A stretch of 64,000 nt of DNA. It comes from Roseovarius sp. (lineage in GTDB: Bacteria > Pseudomonadota > Alphaproteobacteria > Rhodobacterales > Rhodobacteraceae). The notes under the pieces are model-generated. The model saw only the letters and a list, made by a program, of their open reading frames with translations. It searched no databases and was not told the origin of the DNA. The stretch covers positions 620,001 through 684,000 of the forward strand of contig JAOSKR010000002.1 in the NCBI GenBank assembly GCA_027493545.1, given 5' to 3'. Below, piece after piece: positions 19,399-29,653 of the stretch (within the stretch, counting starts at the first letter, position 1; each line of letters begins with the position of its first letter). Both the position numbers and the translations under genes were made by a program.

Positions 19399-19695
19399 TC
19401 ATGCCCAGCCATCGTTGGCGATCAGGGCCTTGAGCCGGGCCTGGTCGTATTCGGCGTCGATCCGCGCCGCCTCGGCCTCGGCCACAATGGCGGGGTCGCC
19501 TTCGGCCCGGCCGGCCGCGACCTTGCGCCACTCGGCCAGATAGGCATCGGTTTCGGCCGCCCCCACCTTCATCGCGGCGCGGTCGATGGCCTGCTCGAAG
19601 CGTTCCGGCAGCGGCCGCTTGGCGCCCTTGCGGCCCTTGCCGACAATGACCTGTGCCGGGATATCCCGCCAGTAGACGATGGTGATCTCGGGCAT
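19399..19695 (-). CDS. Small 'virulence factor' family protein
   Basis: A 98-residue protein beginning MPEITIVYWRDIPAQVIVGK, which I recognise as the family named Virulence_fact in Pfam. The name is historical; these proteins are typically encoded beside methylenetetrahydrofolate reductase and corrinoid methyltransferase genes in alphaproteobacteria, as here. The sequence is acidic and helical after residue 30 (PERFEQAIDRAAMKVGAAET). No biochemical role is known to me. Confidence 0.75.
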   Translation of the reverse strand: MPEITIVYWRDIPAQVIVGKGRKGAKRPLPERFEQAIDRAAMKVGAAETDAYLAEWRKVAAGRAEGDPAIVAEAEAARIDAEYDQARLKALIANDGWA

Positions 19696-19932
19696 GCCTG
19701 ATTCTCTCCGTTTCGGTGGCCTCTCTCTAATCCACGCCGCGCCGCCGGCGGGGTCGGATTTCGACAGAACACGCGCGTCGAGCGACAGCGCGGACCCTAG
19801 CGGTCGCTGGCGCGGGACGCCACCTTATCCGATCGGCAAATCCCCCGACGCGCCAATGCGCCGCGGCTAATGCTTGCGCGAGCGGCGGACACACCCTAGG
19901 TTGGAGGCAACTCGAAATGGAGGGCGTGTTTC

Positions 19933-21042
19933 ATGGCGCCCGGGCGTCCCGTAGGTGCGGGCGCGTTTCCCGAATCGGTCGAAAGCCCCGCACTGACCCG
20001 CCCCGATGCACCGCCGCTCTATGCGGCGCTGGATCTGGGTACCAACAGTTGTCGCATGCTGATCGCCCGGCCCGAGGGCGATCAGTTCAAAGTCGTGGAC
20101 AGTTTTTCCCGATCGGTACAGCTGGGCGCGGGGCTCGAACGCTCGGGCCGGTTGTCGCGCGGCTCGATCCAGCGCACGATACAGGCGCTCAGGGTCTGTC
20201 AGCAAAAGCTCAGGCGCGGCCAGGTGCGGCGGATGCGGCTGGTGGCGACCGAAGCCTGCCGGCGAGCCGACAACGTGGCCGAGTTCATGGCGGCGGTCCG
20301 CCGCGAGACCGGGCTGGGGCTCGAGATCATCGACCCCCAGCAGGAGGCACAGCTTGCCGTCGTCTCGTGCGCGCCGCTGGTCAGCCCGGCAACCGAGCAG
20401 CTCCTGGTGGTCGATATCGGCGGCGGCTCGACCGAACTGGTGTGGATCGACCTCGCCGAGGTGCCGCCGCGCGACCGGGTGCGGGCGATGATGCAGATGC
20501 ATGGCGGTTTCGATGCGCCGGGGGGCGGTGGCGCCAAGGCACGGGTGGTCGACTGGATCAGCGTTCCGCTGGGGGTGGCGACGCTGCGCGATCAGTTCCG
20601 CGATGTCGAGGACGACGCCGCGCGCTTTGCGCTGATGAGCTGGTTCTTCGAGGAAAACCTCGCCGAATTCGCCCCCTACAAGGACGACCCCCCGCGCGAG
20701 GGGTTCCAGATCGTCGGCACCTCCGGCACCGTCACCACCGTGGCGGCCAGCCATCTGGGGCTGAGGCGCTACGACCGCAACAAGGTTGATGGTTTGTGCA
20801 TGACCGGCGACGAGATCGACCGGGTGGTCAGCATGTATCTCGCGCTCGGCCCCGCCGGGCGGCGGCGCGATCCGCGCATCGGCATCGACCGGCATGCGCT
20901 GATCATGTCGGGCGCGGCGATCCTGCAGGCGCTGCTCAGGTGCTGGCCGACCGACCGTCTGTCGGTCGCCGATCGCGGCCTGCGCGAGGGCATCCTCTAT
21001 GCGCTGATGTCGGCCGATGGCGTGCTGACCGAAAAGGGCTGA
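19933..21042 (+). CDS. Ppx/GppA-family phosphatase
   Basis: An actin-fold (ASKHA) phosphatase acting on polyphosphate or pppGpp. Phosphate-binding motifs are [16 protein letters not shown] (about residues 30-45) and [15 protein letters not shown] (about 157-171), with [13 protein letters not shown] later. At 369 residues it lacks the HD-domain extension of long Ppx. GGAGGG lies nine bases before the ATG. RlmE follows 32 bases downstream, a pairing that is common in Rhodobacterales. Substrate choice between polyphosphate and pppGpp cannot be read from sequence. Confidence 0.9.
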   Translation: MAPGRPVGAGAFPESVESPALTRPDAPPLYAALDLGTNSCRMLIARPEGDQFKVVDSFSRSVQLGAGLERSGRLSRGSIQRTIQALRVCQQKLRRGQVRRMRLVATEACRRADNVAEFMAAVRRETGLGLEIIDPQQEAQLAVVSCAPLVSPATEQLLVVDIGGGSTELVWIDLAEVPPRDRVRAMMQMHGGFDAPGGGGAKARVVDWISVPLGVATLRDQFRDVEDDAARFALMSWFFEENLAEFAPYKDDPPREGFQIVGTSGTVTTVAASHLGLRRYDRNKVDGLCMTGDEIDRVVSMYLALGPAGRRRDPRIGIDRHALIMSGAAILQALLRCWPTDRLSVADRGLREGILYALMSADGVLTEKG

Positions 21043-21074
21043 CCGGGTCGGGATCGAAAGGAGCAGGGCGGCAG

Positions 21075-21794
21075 ATGGCAAGGAAACCCGATGGCAAGAA
21101 CAGTTCCGGGCGCGGGCAGCGCGACCTGACCGTCAAGGTCAGGACCGCGCGGGGACGCAAGCTCAGCTCGACCCGCTGGCTGCAACGGCAGCTCAACGAC
21201 CCTTACGTCAAGCGCGCCCGGGCCGAAGGCTATCGCGGGCGCGCCGCCTTCAAGATCATGGAGCTTGACGACAGGTTCGGCTTTCTGGTGCCGGGCGCGC
21301 GGGTGGTCGATCTGGGCTGCGCGCCGGGCGGCTGGTGCCAGGTGGCGGTGGCGCGGGTCAACGCGCTGGGTGAACGCGCGGGTGAGCCCGTGGGGCGCGT
21401 ACTGGGCATCGACCTGCAGGAGGTCGAGCCGATCGCGGGGGCCGAGATCCACCGCCTCGATTTCCTCGACGACGGCGCCGACGACAAGGTCAAGGCGTGG
21501 CTCGGCGGCAAGGCCGACGTGGTGATGTCGGACATGGCGGCATCGGCGTCGGGGCACAAGCAGACCGACCATCTGCGCATCGTGGCGCTCTGCGAGGCGG
21601 CGGCGGAGTTCGCTTTCGACGTGCTCGACGAGGGCGGCACCTTTGTCGCCAAGGTGCTGGCGGGCGGCGCCGAGGCGGGATTGCAGGCGGTGCTCAAGCA
21701 GCGTTTCACAAAGGTCGCCAACGTCAAGCCGCCGGCCTCGCGCGCCGACAGCTCGGAAAAATTCGTGGTTGCAACCGGGTTCAGGGGCGCCTGA
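21075..21794 (+). CDS. rlmE: 23S rRNA 2'-O-ribose methyltransferase RlmE
   Basis: Methylates U2552 (E. coli numbering) of 23S rRNA, using SAM. 239 residues with the FtsJ fold: [15 protein letters not shown] (substrate-binding Lys), [15 protein letters not shown] (SAM site), [17 protein letters not shown] (Asp), [14 protein letters not shown] (Lys) and [15 protein letters not shown] (Glu), giving the K-D-K-E set. The N-terminal 25 residues are basic. Downstream of the Ppx/GppA gene. Confidence 0.95.
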   Translation: MARKPDGKNSSGRGQRDLTVKVRTARGRKLSSTRWLQRQLNDPYVKRARAEGYRGRAAFKIMELDDRFGFLVPGARVVDLGCAPGGWCQVAVARVNALGERAGEPVGRVLGIDLQEVEPIAGAEIHRLDFLDDGADDKVKAWLGGKADVVMSDMAASASGHKQTDHLRIVALCEAAAEFAFDVLDEGGTFVAKVLAGGAEAGLQAVLKQRFTKVANVKPPASRADSSEKFVVATGFRGA

Positions 21795-21840
21795 ACGCTC
21801 AGGGCCCGGGCGCACTCTCACGCCCGCCCACCCGAGCGGT

Positions 21841-21905
21841 CGCGTTCCGGGCCCATCCGGGCAGTCGCGTGCCCGCCGTCGAACCGTTTCCAATTGAACG
21901 CGACA
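21841..21905. repeat. Dispersed intergenic repeat (family B) copy 1
   Basis: The last 41 bases (21865-21905) are identical to 55553-55593, and the preceding 24 bases are similar. It lies downstream of rlmE in non-coding sequence. It shares an internal GCCCAYCCGGGC core with the element at 44527-44665. Confidence 0.75.
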
Positions 21906-22062
21906 TCCGCTAATCCGCGCGAGGGCCCGGTGAAAGGCATTGTCAGCCCGCTCGCGGACGGCGCGGCCGGGCAGGGCCGGCGGCGATCTTGAATATGGCG
22001 GCTCGCGGCCCATAGTGTGGCGCAGGGCGCATGCGTGCCGCGCGCCGCAACCGGACGGGCCG

Positions 22063-22963
22063 ATGACCGAACGATTTCTCGACGCCGAATCCACGATCCG
22101 CCTGACCGTATTTCTCGGCGTGCTGGCGGCGATGATGCTCTGGGAACTCGCCGCCCCGCGCCGCCGGCAGGAGGTTCCGCGCCTGCTGCGCTGGAGCAAC
22201 AACCTCGCCCTCGTCGTCCTCGACACCGCGATCTTGCGGCTTGCCTTTCCGGTGCTGGCGGTGGGCGTCGCGATGGCGGCCGAGGCCGGGGGCTGGGGCC
22301 TCTTCAACGCCCTCGCGCCGCCGGTCTGGGTGGCGGTCGTCCTGTCGGTTCTGCTGCTCGATCTGGCGATCTACCTGCAGCATGTGATGTTTCACGCGGT
22401 GCCGGCGCTGTGGCGGCTGCACCGGATGCACCATGCCGATCTGGAATTCGACACCACGACGGGCTTGCGCTTTCACCCGGTCGAGATCCTGTTGTCGATG
22501 GTGATCAAGCTCATGGTGGTGGCCGCGCTCGGCGCACCGCCGGTGGCGGTCGTGATCTTCGAGGTGCTGCTCAACGCCACGTCGCTTTTCAACCATGCCA
22601 ATATCGACCTGCCGCGCCGGGTCGACCGGGTGCTGCGGCTGGTGATGGTGACGCCCGACATGCACCGGGTGCATCATTCGGTCATTCCGGTCGAGACCAA
22701 CAGCAACTTCGGCTTCAACCTGCCATGGTGGGACCGGCTGCTGGGCACCTACCGCGCGCAGCCTGCCAAGGGGCATCGCGGCATGGAGATCGGGCTCAGG
22801 CAGTTCCGCGACCGGCGCGATCTGTGGCTTGACCGGATGCTGGTGCAGCCGCTGCGGGGGCCTGCCTCGGGCGGTGCGCTCGACGGGGGCTGGGGCACTG
22901 GCGGCGGGGGAGGGCGACGAGACCGGGACCGGCGGCACACAGCCGCGTCAGGACGCACCCTGA
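22063..22963 (+). CDS. Sterol desaturase/fatty acid hydroxylase family protein, probable one-base error near end
   Basis: An integral membrane di-iron hydroxylase of about 300 residues. Histidine clusters are HVMFH, LHRMHH, LFNHAN and MHRVHHS, with FGFNLPWWDRLLGTY after them, and hydrophobic segments flank residues 10-110. The substrate is unknown; relatives modify sterols, carotenoids or fatty acyl chains. As written, the frame runs without a stop into the next gene (ApbE). A single-base change at about 22885-22910 would instead end the protein at the TGA 22961-22963, which overlaps the ApbE start (TGATG). I consider that more likely than a natural fusion. Confidence 0.75.
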
Positions 22964-23854
22964 TGCCCTGCACCCGCCGCCGTTTCCTCATGATCGCAGC
23001 CGCGGCGGCGGCGCTGCCCGGTGCGGCGCGCGGGCAGGCGCAGGCCCATTGGCGCGGCAGAGCGCTGGGGGCCGAGGCATCGGTGACGCTCGCCGGCGTC
23101 GATGCCATCGCCGCGCGCCCCGTCGGCGGCGGTCGAGAAGGAGCTTGCCCGGCTCGAACGGGTCTTCAGCCTTGTCGATCCGCAAAGCGCGCTGAGCCGG
23201 CTCAACGCGCGCGGCTTTCTCGCCGCGTCGCCCGCCGATCTGGTCGCGGTGATGGTGCTCTCGGACCGGCTCCACCGCGTCACCGGCGGCGCCTTTGATC
23301 CCAGCGTGCAGCCGCTCTGGAAGGCGCTCGCGCAGGGCGGCGACGTCGAGGCCGCGCGCGCGCTTGTCGGTTGGGACGGGGTCGACATCGGCGACAACGA
23401 GGTGCGACTGGCGCGCCCCGGCATGGCGCTGACGCTCAATGGCATCGCCCAAGGCCACATCACCGACCGCATCGCCGCGCTGCTGCGCGCGCGCGGCTTT
23501 GGCGACATCCTCGTCGACATGGGCGAGGTCGCGGGATTTGGCCACGCCCCCGATGGCGGGCCATGGATCGCGGACATCGCGGCTGCCGACGGCCGGATCG
23601 TCAGGCGCCTGGGCCTTTCGGACCGGGCGCTCGCGACCTCGGCGCCGGGCGGCACCGTGCTTGCGTCGGGGCAGGCGCATATCCTGTCGGCCGCCGGGCT
23701 GGCGCCGCGTCAGGCGCTGGTGGCGGTCTCGGCCGGACGGGCGGCGGTGGCGGACGGGCTGTCGACCGCGCTCTGCCTGCTCGATGCCGGGATGGGTGCG
23801 CGCGCGGTGGCGGCGTTCGAGGGCGCCCGCATCGAGGCTCTCGAGCCGGCGTGA
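22963..23854 (+). CDS. ApbE-family FAD:protein FMN transferase, interrupted by one base
   Basis: Attaches FMN covalently to flavoproteins in or near the membrane. It starts MPCTRRRFLMIAAAAAALPG, a Tat-like signal with a hydrophobic stretch. One base must be removed at about 23100-23130 to join the N-terminus with the main domain. Family features in the second frame are GGAFDPSVQPLW, LTLNGIAQGHITDRI, DILVDMGEVAGFG and LATSAPGGT. The last motif ends in Gly-Gly-Thr where many members have GG or GS. Corrected length about 296 residues. Overlaps the desaturase-family gene. Confidence 0.85.
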
Positions 23855-23975
23855 GACCGCCGGCGTAACGGTGCGCGACTGCCTCGGACCACTCCCGGAC
23901 GCCGCCCGAGACCGGCTCGGGCCAGGGCGCCGGTGCGGATGGCCAGGCACTGGCCGTTGTCCCCCGCGGCACCGT

Positions 23976-24662
23976 TCAGGTTCCCCATTTCGCTTCGAGC
24001 GCCTCGATCGCGGCGATGCGCTCGGCCGTCTTGGGGTGGCTCATCAGCCAGGCGGGCGCGGCGCCGGCACGGGCCTGCGTCAGCCTGTCGAGCTTGGAAA
24101 ACAGGGTTTTCTGCGCTCCGGTTCCGATCCCGGCCTTGGTCAGGAGTGCCGCCGCGTATTCGTCGGCCTCGTATTCGTCGCCCCGCGACAGCCGCGCCGC
24201 CAGAAGGGTGGTCAGCGTGTTTGCGATCCAGATGCCGATTCCGGGCAGGATGCGCGACAGCACCATCGCCATTGCCGTGCGCAGCGCGTTCTGGCCGGAA
24301 AAGTCGATCATCCGGCGGCGTGCATGGCCGAGCGCCACATGCCCCATCTCGTGGGCGATCACGCTGGCCATCTCCTCGGCGCTGATCTCGCCCTGCTGGA
24401 ACTTGCGATAGAAACCGCGGGTGATGAAGATGCGCCCGTCGGGATCGGCGAGCCCGTTCACCGGGTCGATCTCGTAGATCATCACGCGGATGCGCGGCAG
24501 GTCGAGCGCGCGCGCCAGCCGATCGACCACCCGCTTGAGGTGGGGATCGGCCAGTTCGGTCGAGCGCGCATTGAGCTCGGACCGCGTCCGCCAGACCGAA
24601 AAGCGGTACATGACGAGCGCGTAGATGATGGCCAGCAGGATCGGGGTAAACCTCAGCATCAC
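23976..24662 (-). CDS. M48-family membrane metallopeptidase
   Basis: A 228-residue zinc protease related to HtpX and Ste24. The N-terminal hydrophobic helix (FTPILLAIIYALVMYRF) anchors it. The zinc motif HEMGH is at residues 104-108 and the third ligand is the Glu in DEYEADEYAA. A second hydrophobic segment (ILPGIGIWIANTLTTLLAA) lies between them. SHPKTAERIAAIEAL is a typical C-terminal family motif. Likely role in membrane or periplasmic protein quality control. Start could be 24659. Confidence 0.88.
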   Translation of the reverse strand: MMLRFTPILLAIIYALVMYRFSVWRTRSELNARSTELADPHLKRVVDRLARALDLPRIRVMIYEIDPVNGLADPDGRIFITRGFYRKFQQGEISAEEMASVIAHEMGHVALGHARRRMIDFSGQNALRTAMAMVLSRILPGIGIWIANTLTTLLAARLSRGDEYEADEYAAALLTKAGIGTGAQKTLFSKLDRLTQARAGAAPAWLMSHPKTAERIAAIEALEAKWGT

Positions 24663-25265
24663 CTGAATATGGCGTGACCGGCGCGGGGCGGCAAGGCGTG
24701 CGGGGGCTGGCGGGATTTGTCGGCGGGAAAATCCCCGCGCGGGGGTGGGGCCTTTTGGGTTTGTCGGCCCCGCGCGGGGAACTCTTCAATCAAATTCACT
24801 CGTTATCACATGCGACAATCTGTCATCGGAACCGAGCGGGAATAGGGCGCGGGCCGGGTCTTTGAAAGAAGGGGGCATCGCACTTTCGCCCAGGATTCCC
24901 CCAAAACGTGTGGCGAGCGCTCACCTTTGCTCCCGAGGGCTGCGCGGGGCGACGTTCGGGGCTGTCCGGGGCGGAGGGACGGCGGGATGGCCAATCCGGA
25001 GAACTCAAGGATCCAGAGCGCGTCGCGTCTGATCATATCCAATACCCGTCCCGGCCTTGGGCCGGGACCTTCTTTCGCGATGTCGAGTTCCCGGGTCACC
25101 CCCCGGGGCGGGTGGACAACCGATCAGACGCGCCGCGCCCGGCATGAGAAATTGATGCGGGCAGGAATGAGTTGACGCTGGCTCTGATGATATGATCACC
25201 CGCCACAGGAAAAGGGGGCGCCCGTGACAGGCGCCCCCGACTGGTCAACCAAAGCGCCTTCACGC
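24663..25265. other. Long intergenic region with repeat element
   Basis: About 600 bases between the divergently oriented protease gene and the end of the RTX gene. The part from 25016 to 25140 is a repeat with terminal inverted repeats, listed separately. The rest has AT-rich patches near 24790-24840 but no convincing gene. Confidence 0.5.
25016..25140. repeat. Palindrome-ended intergenic repeat (family A) copy 1
   Basis: The ends are inverted repeats of 19 bases with two mismatches; the inner 11 bases (CGCGTCTGATC at 25024-25034, GATCAGACGCG at 25122-25132) are perfect. The interior (AATACCCGTCCCGGCC... to GGGTGGACAACC) matches the copy at 40968-41090. No protein is encoded. It resembles a small non-autonomous or REP-type element. 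Confidence 0.8.
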
Positions 25266-27661
25266 TTACTCTCGCATCAGTTCCGGGTTTTCCGCCAGCA
25301 CCCGCGCCTCGCGCACCTTCAGGGTCGGGCGCACCGGCTTGGAATAGGCGGTCGCATCCTCGCGCAGCTCGGGGGAAGAGCAACAGGATTTCCTCGCGCG
25401 CGTCCTCGGCAAAGGCGCCCAGGCCGACATGGCCGGGGTGGAAGCTCTCCGACGGGATGCCCTCGGCGTAGACCAGTTCGTGCTGGTCGAAGAGGATGTG
25501 GAAATAGTCCACGTTGCCGCCTTCGAGCTGGAACACGGTCTCGTCGTTGATCAGCGCCTTGGCCGGCACCAGCGCCTCGGAGCGGCCGAACATCAGCTCG
25601 ACATGCCAGCCGCGCACCAGCATCCGGTGCTGTGGCGAGACGCGCAGGTCGCGGTCGTTGCCCATGGCGCCGCGGCGGATCACCACTGGGGCCAGCCGGC
25701 CGGTGGCGGGCACCGAGGTCGAGCCGATCCAGCGGATCTTCTGGAAGCCGTGGTCCATGGTGATGACCTCGTCGCCGACCTCGAGATCCTCCACCGGAAC
25801 CGAGCCGCGGCGGGTGGCGATCAGGGTGCCGCCCACGAAGCACGGAACGTTGGTGTTGTCATAGGTCAGCGCCGAGCCGGTGACCGCGCCGCCGCTGCCG
25901 TCCTGCAGCGTCAGGTCGACATCGCCGATCTGGGCGGAATAATCGGTGCCGCCGATCACTCCGTCGAGACGACCGTCCTCGGCATCGGCGCGCAGCATCT
26001 CCAGCTCGCTGGAAAAGCTGCCGCCGGCGGTGTTGACATCGGCCAGCGTGGTGGCGTTGTAAAAGCCGCTGAGATCGACGAAATCGTTGTTGGACTGGTC
26101 GCCGTCATTGATCGGCCCGCTGTCGCCGACGCCGAAATCGGTGATCGTGTCGGCGCCGTCGCCGGCAACCTCGACAAAGGTGTCGTTGCCGTCGCCGCCG
26201 GTCATCAGATCGTCGCCGGGTCCGCCGATCAGGGTGTCGTCGCCCCGGCCGCCGATCAGCGTGTCGTCACCCTCGCCGCCATCGATGTAGTCGTTGTCGA
26301 TGCCGCCATCGAGATAGTCGTTGCCGCCCTCACCATAGATCTCGTCGGCGTCGTCCTGGCCATAGACCACATCGTCGCCGTCGCCGGCATAGATCGTGTC
26401 CATGCCGTTGTCGGTCACCGAGGTCGGGGCTGGGGGGCCGGTGTCGGCGTCGGTGATGTTGAGTTCGTCCGGATAGCCCGGCCCGAGCCCGCCATAGATG
26501 GTGTCGTTGCCGGCGCCCGCCTCGACATAGTCCGAGCCCTCGCCCGAGATGATCAGGTCGTCGCCGTCGCCGGCATAGATCTCGTCGTCGTCGACGCCCG
26601 AGTTGATGGTGTCGTTGCCGCCGCCCGAGACGATGGTGTCGGCATCGTCGCCGGTGGTGATCGAATCGTTGCCGTCCCCGGTCGTCACCATGTCGCGGTC
26701 GTCATTGGGGTCCCTGTCGGCGGGGAAGAGGCCGGGATAGCCCCGGTCGGGCAGCGCGAAGATGCCGGCTTCCGACGAGGTGTCGATGACGTTGTCGCCC
26801 TCGAGATCCTCGACCACGTCCCTGCCGTCGCCGCCATAGATGGTGTCGTTGCCGGGTCCGCCATAGATCGTGTCGTTGCCCGGCCCGCCATAGATGAGGT
26901 CGTCGCCGGGTCCGCCGTCGATGACGTCGTCGCCCTCGTTGCCATGGAGCGTGTCGTCGCCGCCCTGGCCGAAGATGGTGTCGTCGCCGGTGCCGCCGTA
27001 GATCAGGTCGTCGCCCTCGTCAACCAGCGGGTCGGAGGTATAATCGACATGGCAATTGTCGAAGGACGCGCCCGAGGTGCCGAGATCGACGGTGACGACG
27101 ACGTCGTCGAAATCGCGGTCGCCCAGGTTGATCCGGTCCTCGAACCCGAGCGTGACCGCGCCGTCGGGGTCCTGCGAGATCAGGCCGGTATGCGGCAGCC
27201 CGTCGGAATTGAGCCCGACATTGGCGCCGTAGCCCGAGGAATAGAAGGTGCCCTCGGGGCTGATGATGCCGACGCCGATCACCGCGCCCGGCGGGGCGTC
27301 GTAGGTGAAGGTGGTGCCGAGTTCGTCCTTGACGTTGTCGGTCAGCAGTTGCTGGTTGCTGATGGCACCGGTGACGGGGTCGATGGTGTAGACGAAGAGC
27401 TGGTTGTCGAACGCGGCTTCGCTCTCGATCACGGTGATGGTGATCGGCGACGTTTCCAGACCATGGTTGCCGTAGATCAGGTCGTCGCCGCCGGCGCCGT
27501 AGATGGTGTCGTCGCCGCCGTTGCCGTAGATGGTGTCGTCGCCATCGGTGATCTGATCGCCGCCCCTGGTCGGTGGGGGGATTGGAGTCGTCGTAGCCGA
27601 GCCCCATGTTTTCGCTGGTGTTCTCGCCATCGACGATGCCGGGCAGGTTGGTCGGGGCCAT
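25266..27661 (-). CDS. RTX calcium-binding repeat protein with Hint domain, interrupted twice
   Basis: A large acidic protein of about 797 residues, probably secreted. The true N-terminus is [20 protein letters not shown] (AAGAGGA upstream) and the true C-terminus is [15 protein letters not shown]; reaching both needs one base removed at 27563-27566 (C4) and one at 25371-25375 (G5). Between them lie several blocks of RTX nonapeptides such as [20 protein letters not shown], which bind calcium in a beta-roll, and an Asp-rich non-repeat insert near residues 60-190. A Hint_2 domain begins [13 protein letters not shown] about 600 residues in and includes [19 protein letters not shown]. No classical signal peptide, fitting type I secretion. 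No secretion genes are adjacent. Confidence 0.88.
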
Positions 27662-27778
27662 GATGCGCTCCTCTTTACCGATGGGCGGCCGGCCGGGTTG
27701 CGGCGCGTTACCTTGGTGACGCACCATCGGTATCCGAGCGGGGCGACAAAAACAAACGATACATTCCGTATGTTGAAA

Positions 27779-28582
27779 TCAGTCGCTTATTGTGGCGAGA
27801 TTCGGAAACATTTGGGGCAGCGCCTGCCGCATTGCCTGCACAGTTTCGACACAATCGCGCTTTCTGAGCCGGGCGGTGCCGCGCGCGAACAGCCGAATCG
27901 CCATCGCCTGATCGGCGTCACCGCTGAGCCCGACGCAGAGCGTGCCCAGCGGGCCGTTCCAAAGATGGCGCTGATAGCGCGCCCGGCGGTACCGGTCGAG
28001 GAAATCGGGCTCGACACGGGCCCCGCCGCCGGCCGCGCGCAGCGCCCGCGCGGTGATGCGGGTGACCTCGACGGGTTCGAAATGCGCCAGCAGCACCGAC
28101 ACCAGATCGCTGTCGAAGAAATCGGTATCGGGGATCTCGTCCGGCGCGGTGGTCTCGACCAGGTTCGGTTTGCCCTCACGGGGCAGCACCGCGATGTCGC
28201 ACTGTATCCGCCGGCCCTTGAGCGCCGCATCGACCGCGCTGGAGACCGCGTCGATGCCGGGCGGGCTGAAGAAGGCGCCCTCGGCGCGCGCCCGCATCCC
28301 GGCGGTGACGATGACGTGCATCTTGCCCAGCTGGTATCGCACGAAGCCCCGGCCCATCAGCGCGTGAATGGCGCGGTGCACGGCTGTCCGGCTCAGCCCG
28401 CTCAGCTCGGTCAGCCGCTGCGGCGAGACCGGGCCATGATCGAGCACCAGCCCCAGCACCCGCAATGCCCGCCCGGCCGAACCGGAAACCGGGGCGGGGA
28501 CCGGCGGTCGTCGCCGGTGCCTGTCACGGGCCGTCTCCGGATGCCGCGGCCGGGCGCTCGTCGTGCGGGGCCGCGCCGTCAT
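27779..28582 (-). CDS. Winged-helix transcriptional regulator (IclR-like N-terminus)
   Basis: A 267-residue protein with a winged helix near residues 38-90 ([40 protein letters not shown]), as in IclR/MarR-type regulators. The rest is not clearly an IclR effector domain: it contains [22 protein letters not shown] and [20 protein letters not shown]. The first 30 residues are Arg/Pro-rich and overlap the end of the LysR gene by 59 bases, so the true start may be further in. Immediately upstream of the RTX-Hint gene on the same strand, it may regulate that gene or the transport block. Confidence 0.7.
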   Translation of the reverse strand: MTARPRTTSARPRHPETARDRHRRRPPVPAPVSGSAGRALRVLGLVLDHGPVSPQRLTELSGLSRTAVHRAIHALMGRGFVRYQLGKMHVIVTAGMRARAEGAFFSPPGIDAVSSAVDAALKGRRIQCDIAVLPREGKPNLVETTAPDEIPDTDFFDSDLVSVLLAHFEPVEVTRITARALRAAGGGARVEPDFLDRYRRARYQRHLWNGPLGTLCVGLSGDADQAMAIRLFARGTARLRKRDCVETVQAMRQALPQMFPNLATISD

Positions 28583-29525
28583 AGGTGCGCTCGGCCGGGC
28601 TGGCGGCGGCGATCCCGCGTTGCAAGGTTGCGAGGAATTTCTCCTCGGCCCGGCTGAGGCGGCTGGCGGGATTGGTCACCAGATGGATGTCGACCGCCGG
28701 CGGCGCGTCATAGGGCGGCAGGCGCCACAGCGTTCCGGCCTCGATGTCGGCGCGCACGACATGGATCGGCAGCGGCCCGATGCCCAGCCCGCAGACGATC
28801 ATGCGGCGGACCTCCTCGAGGTGGCTGGACGAGCCGACGACGTTGTGATCGAGCTCGTTGTCGCGGCGAAAGGCGGCCACCGGGCGCAGCGCGTCGTCCA
28901 TGCTGTCGGTGTCGAACGAGACCGCCGCGCAGCCGCGCAGGTCGCTGACCTTCAGCCCGCGGCGGCCGAAAAGCGGGTGCGGCGGGCCGCAGAAGAACCC
29001 GAAATGTTCGCGGTAGATGTGTTCGACCTGCAACCTGGCGGGGCGCCGGTTGAGCAGGCAGATGCCCAGCGGCGCGGTCTTGTCCATGACCCCGCGCAGC
29101 ACGTCGCGGCTGGTCGCGACGCGGATCTCGAAGGTCACATCGGGAAAGGCGCGGTGGAAATCGGTCAGCGCCCGGTCGAGGATCGGGGTGACGACGTGGC
29201 TCGCCAGCAGGATCTGGACATGCCCGGTCAGGTACCGGGTCGCGGCCCGGGTCAGATCACCCAGCCCCGCCACCGTGCCGTAGATATCGGCGCATTCGCG
29301 GTAGAGCGCGCGTCCCGCCGCGGTCAGGCGAAAGGCGCCGCCGCCGCGATCTATCAGACGGCCGCCGAGCTGCGCCTCGAGCCGCGCCAGCGCCGCCGAG
29401 ACCGTGGGCTGGCGGCGCAGCAGCCGCGTCGCGGCGGCGGTGATGCCACCCTCCTCGACGATCACCACGAAGGTGCGCAGCAGGTTCCAGTCGAGGTTGG
29501 TGACGAACTTGTCGGTCGCGGCCAT
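28524..29525 (-). CDS. LysR-family transcriptional regulator
   Basis: A 333-residue LysR regulator. The helix-turn-helix is at about residues 12-70 (LRTFVVIVEEGGITAAATRL, RRQPTVSAALARLEAQLGGR), followed by a substrate-binding-type effector domain (VQILLASHVVTPILDRALTD; IVCGLGIGPLPIHVV). It is divergent from an ABC-transporter operon with 128 bases between, the usual arrangement for a LysR regulator and its target. An inverted repeat with ATTCCT/AGGAAT arms lies in that gap. The effector is presumably a substrate or product of the downstream catabolic block. The frame is open upstream to 29660, but the start at 29525 fits the family. Confidence 0.88.
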   Translation of the reverse strand: MAATDKFVTNLDWNLLRTFVVIVEEGGITAAATRLLRRQPTVSAALARLEAQLGGRLIDRGGGAFRLTAAGRALYRECADIYGTVAGLGDLTRAATRYLTGHVQILLASHVVTPILDRALTDFHRAFPDVTFEIRVATSRDVLRGVMDKTAPLGICLLNRRPARLQVEHIYREHFGFFCGPPHPLFGRRGLKVSDLRGCAAVSFDTDSMDDALRPVAAFRRDNELDHNVVGSSSHLEEVRRMIVCGLGIGPLPIHVVRADIEAGTLWRLPPYDAPPAVDIHLVTNPASRLSRAEEKFLATLQRGIAAASPAERTYDGAAPHDERPAAASGDGP

Positions 29526-29537
29526 CGGTGGGGCATC

Positions 29538-29564
29538 ATTCCTGTCTATGCGCCGGATAGGAAT
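29538..29564. promoter_or_regulatory. Candidate LysR operator
   Basis: Arms ATTCCTGTC and GATAGGAAT (8 of 9 complementary) flank a 9-base centre that falls between the divergent LysR and transporter genes, 13 bases before the LysR start. The symmetry and position suit autoregulation plus control of the transporter. Confidence 0.45.
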
Positions 29565-29653
29565 TATCAATTTGGGGGATTTCGGCGCACGCTGCAATAG
29601 TCTGCCCGCGAGGCCCCGGCGAAAGAGGGTCGGAACCAACGGGAGAGAAATCG

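Noticed and set aside
19399..19695. True virulence determinant
   Set aside because: The family name is historical; the gene is embedded in a one-carbon metabolism operon.
24806..25099. Open frame of about 97 codons on the minus strand
   Set aside because: Overlaps the repeat element, has no ribosome binding site and no recognisable protein features.
25266..25900. Hint domain read as an intein
   Set aside because: There is no C-terminal His-Asn junction followed by a conserved extein; the protein ends shortly after the Hint region.
26200..27000. Tandem short repeats that could be mistaken for a CRISPR array
   Set aside because: They are codons of RTX nonapeptides; units vary and there are no unique spacers or cas genes.
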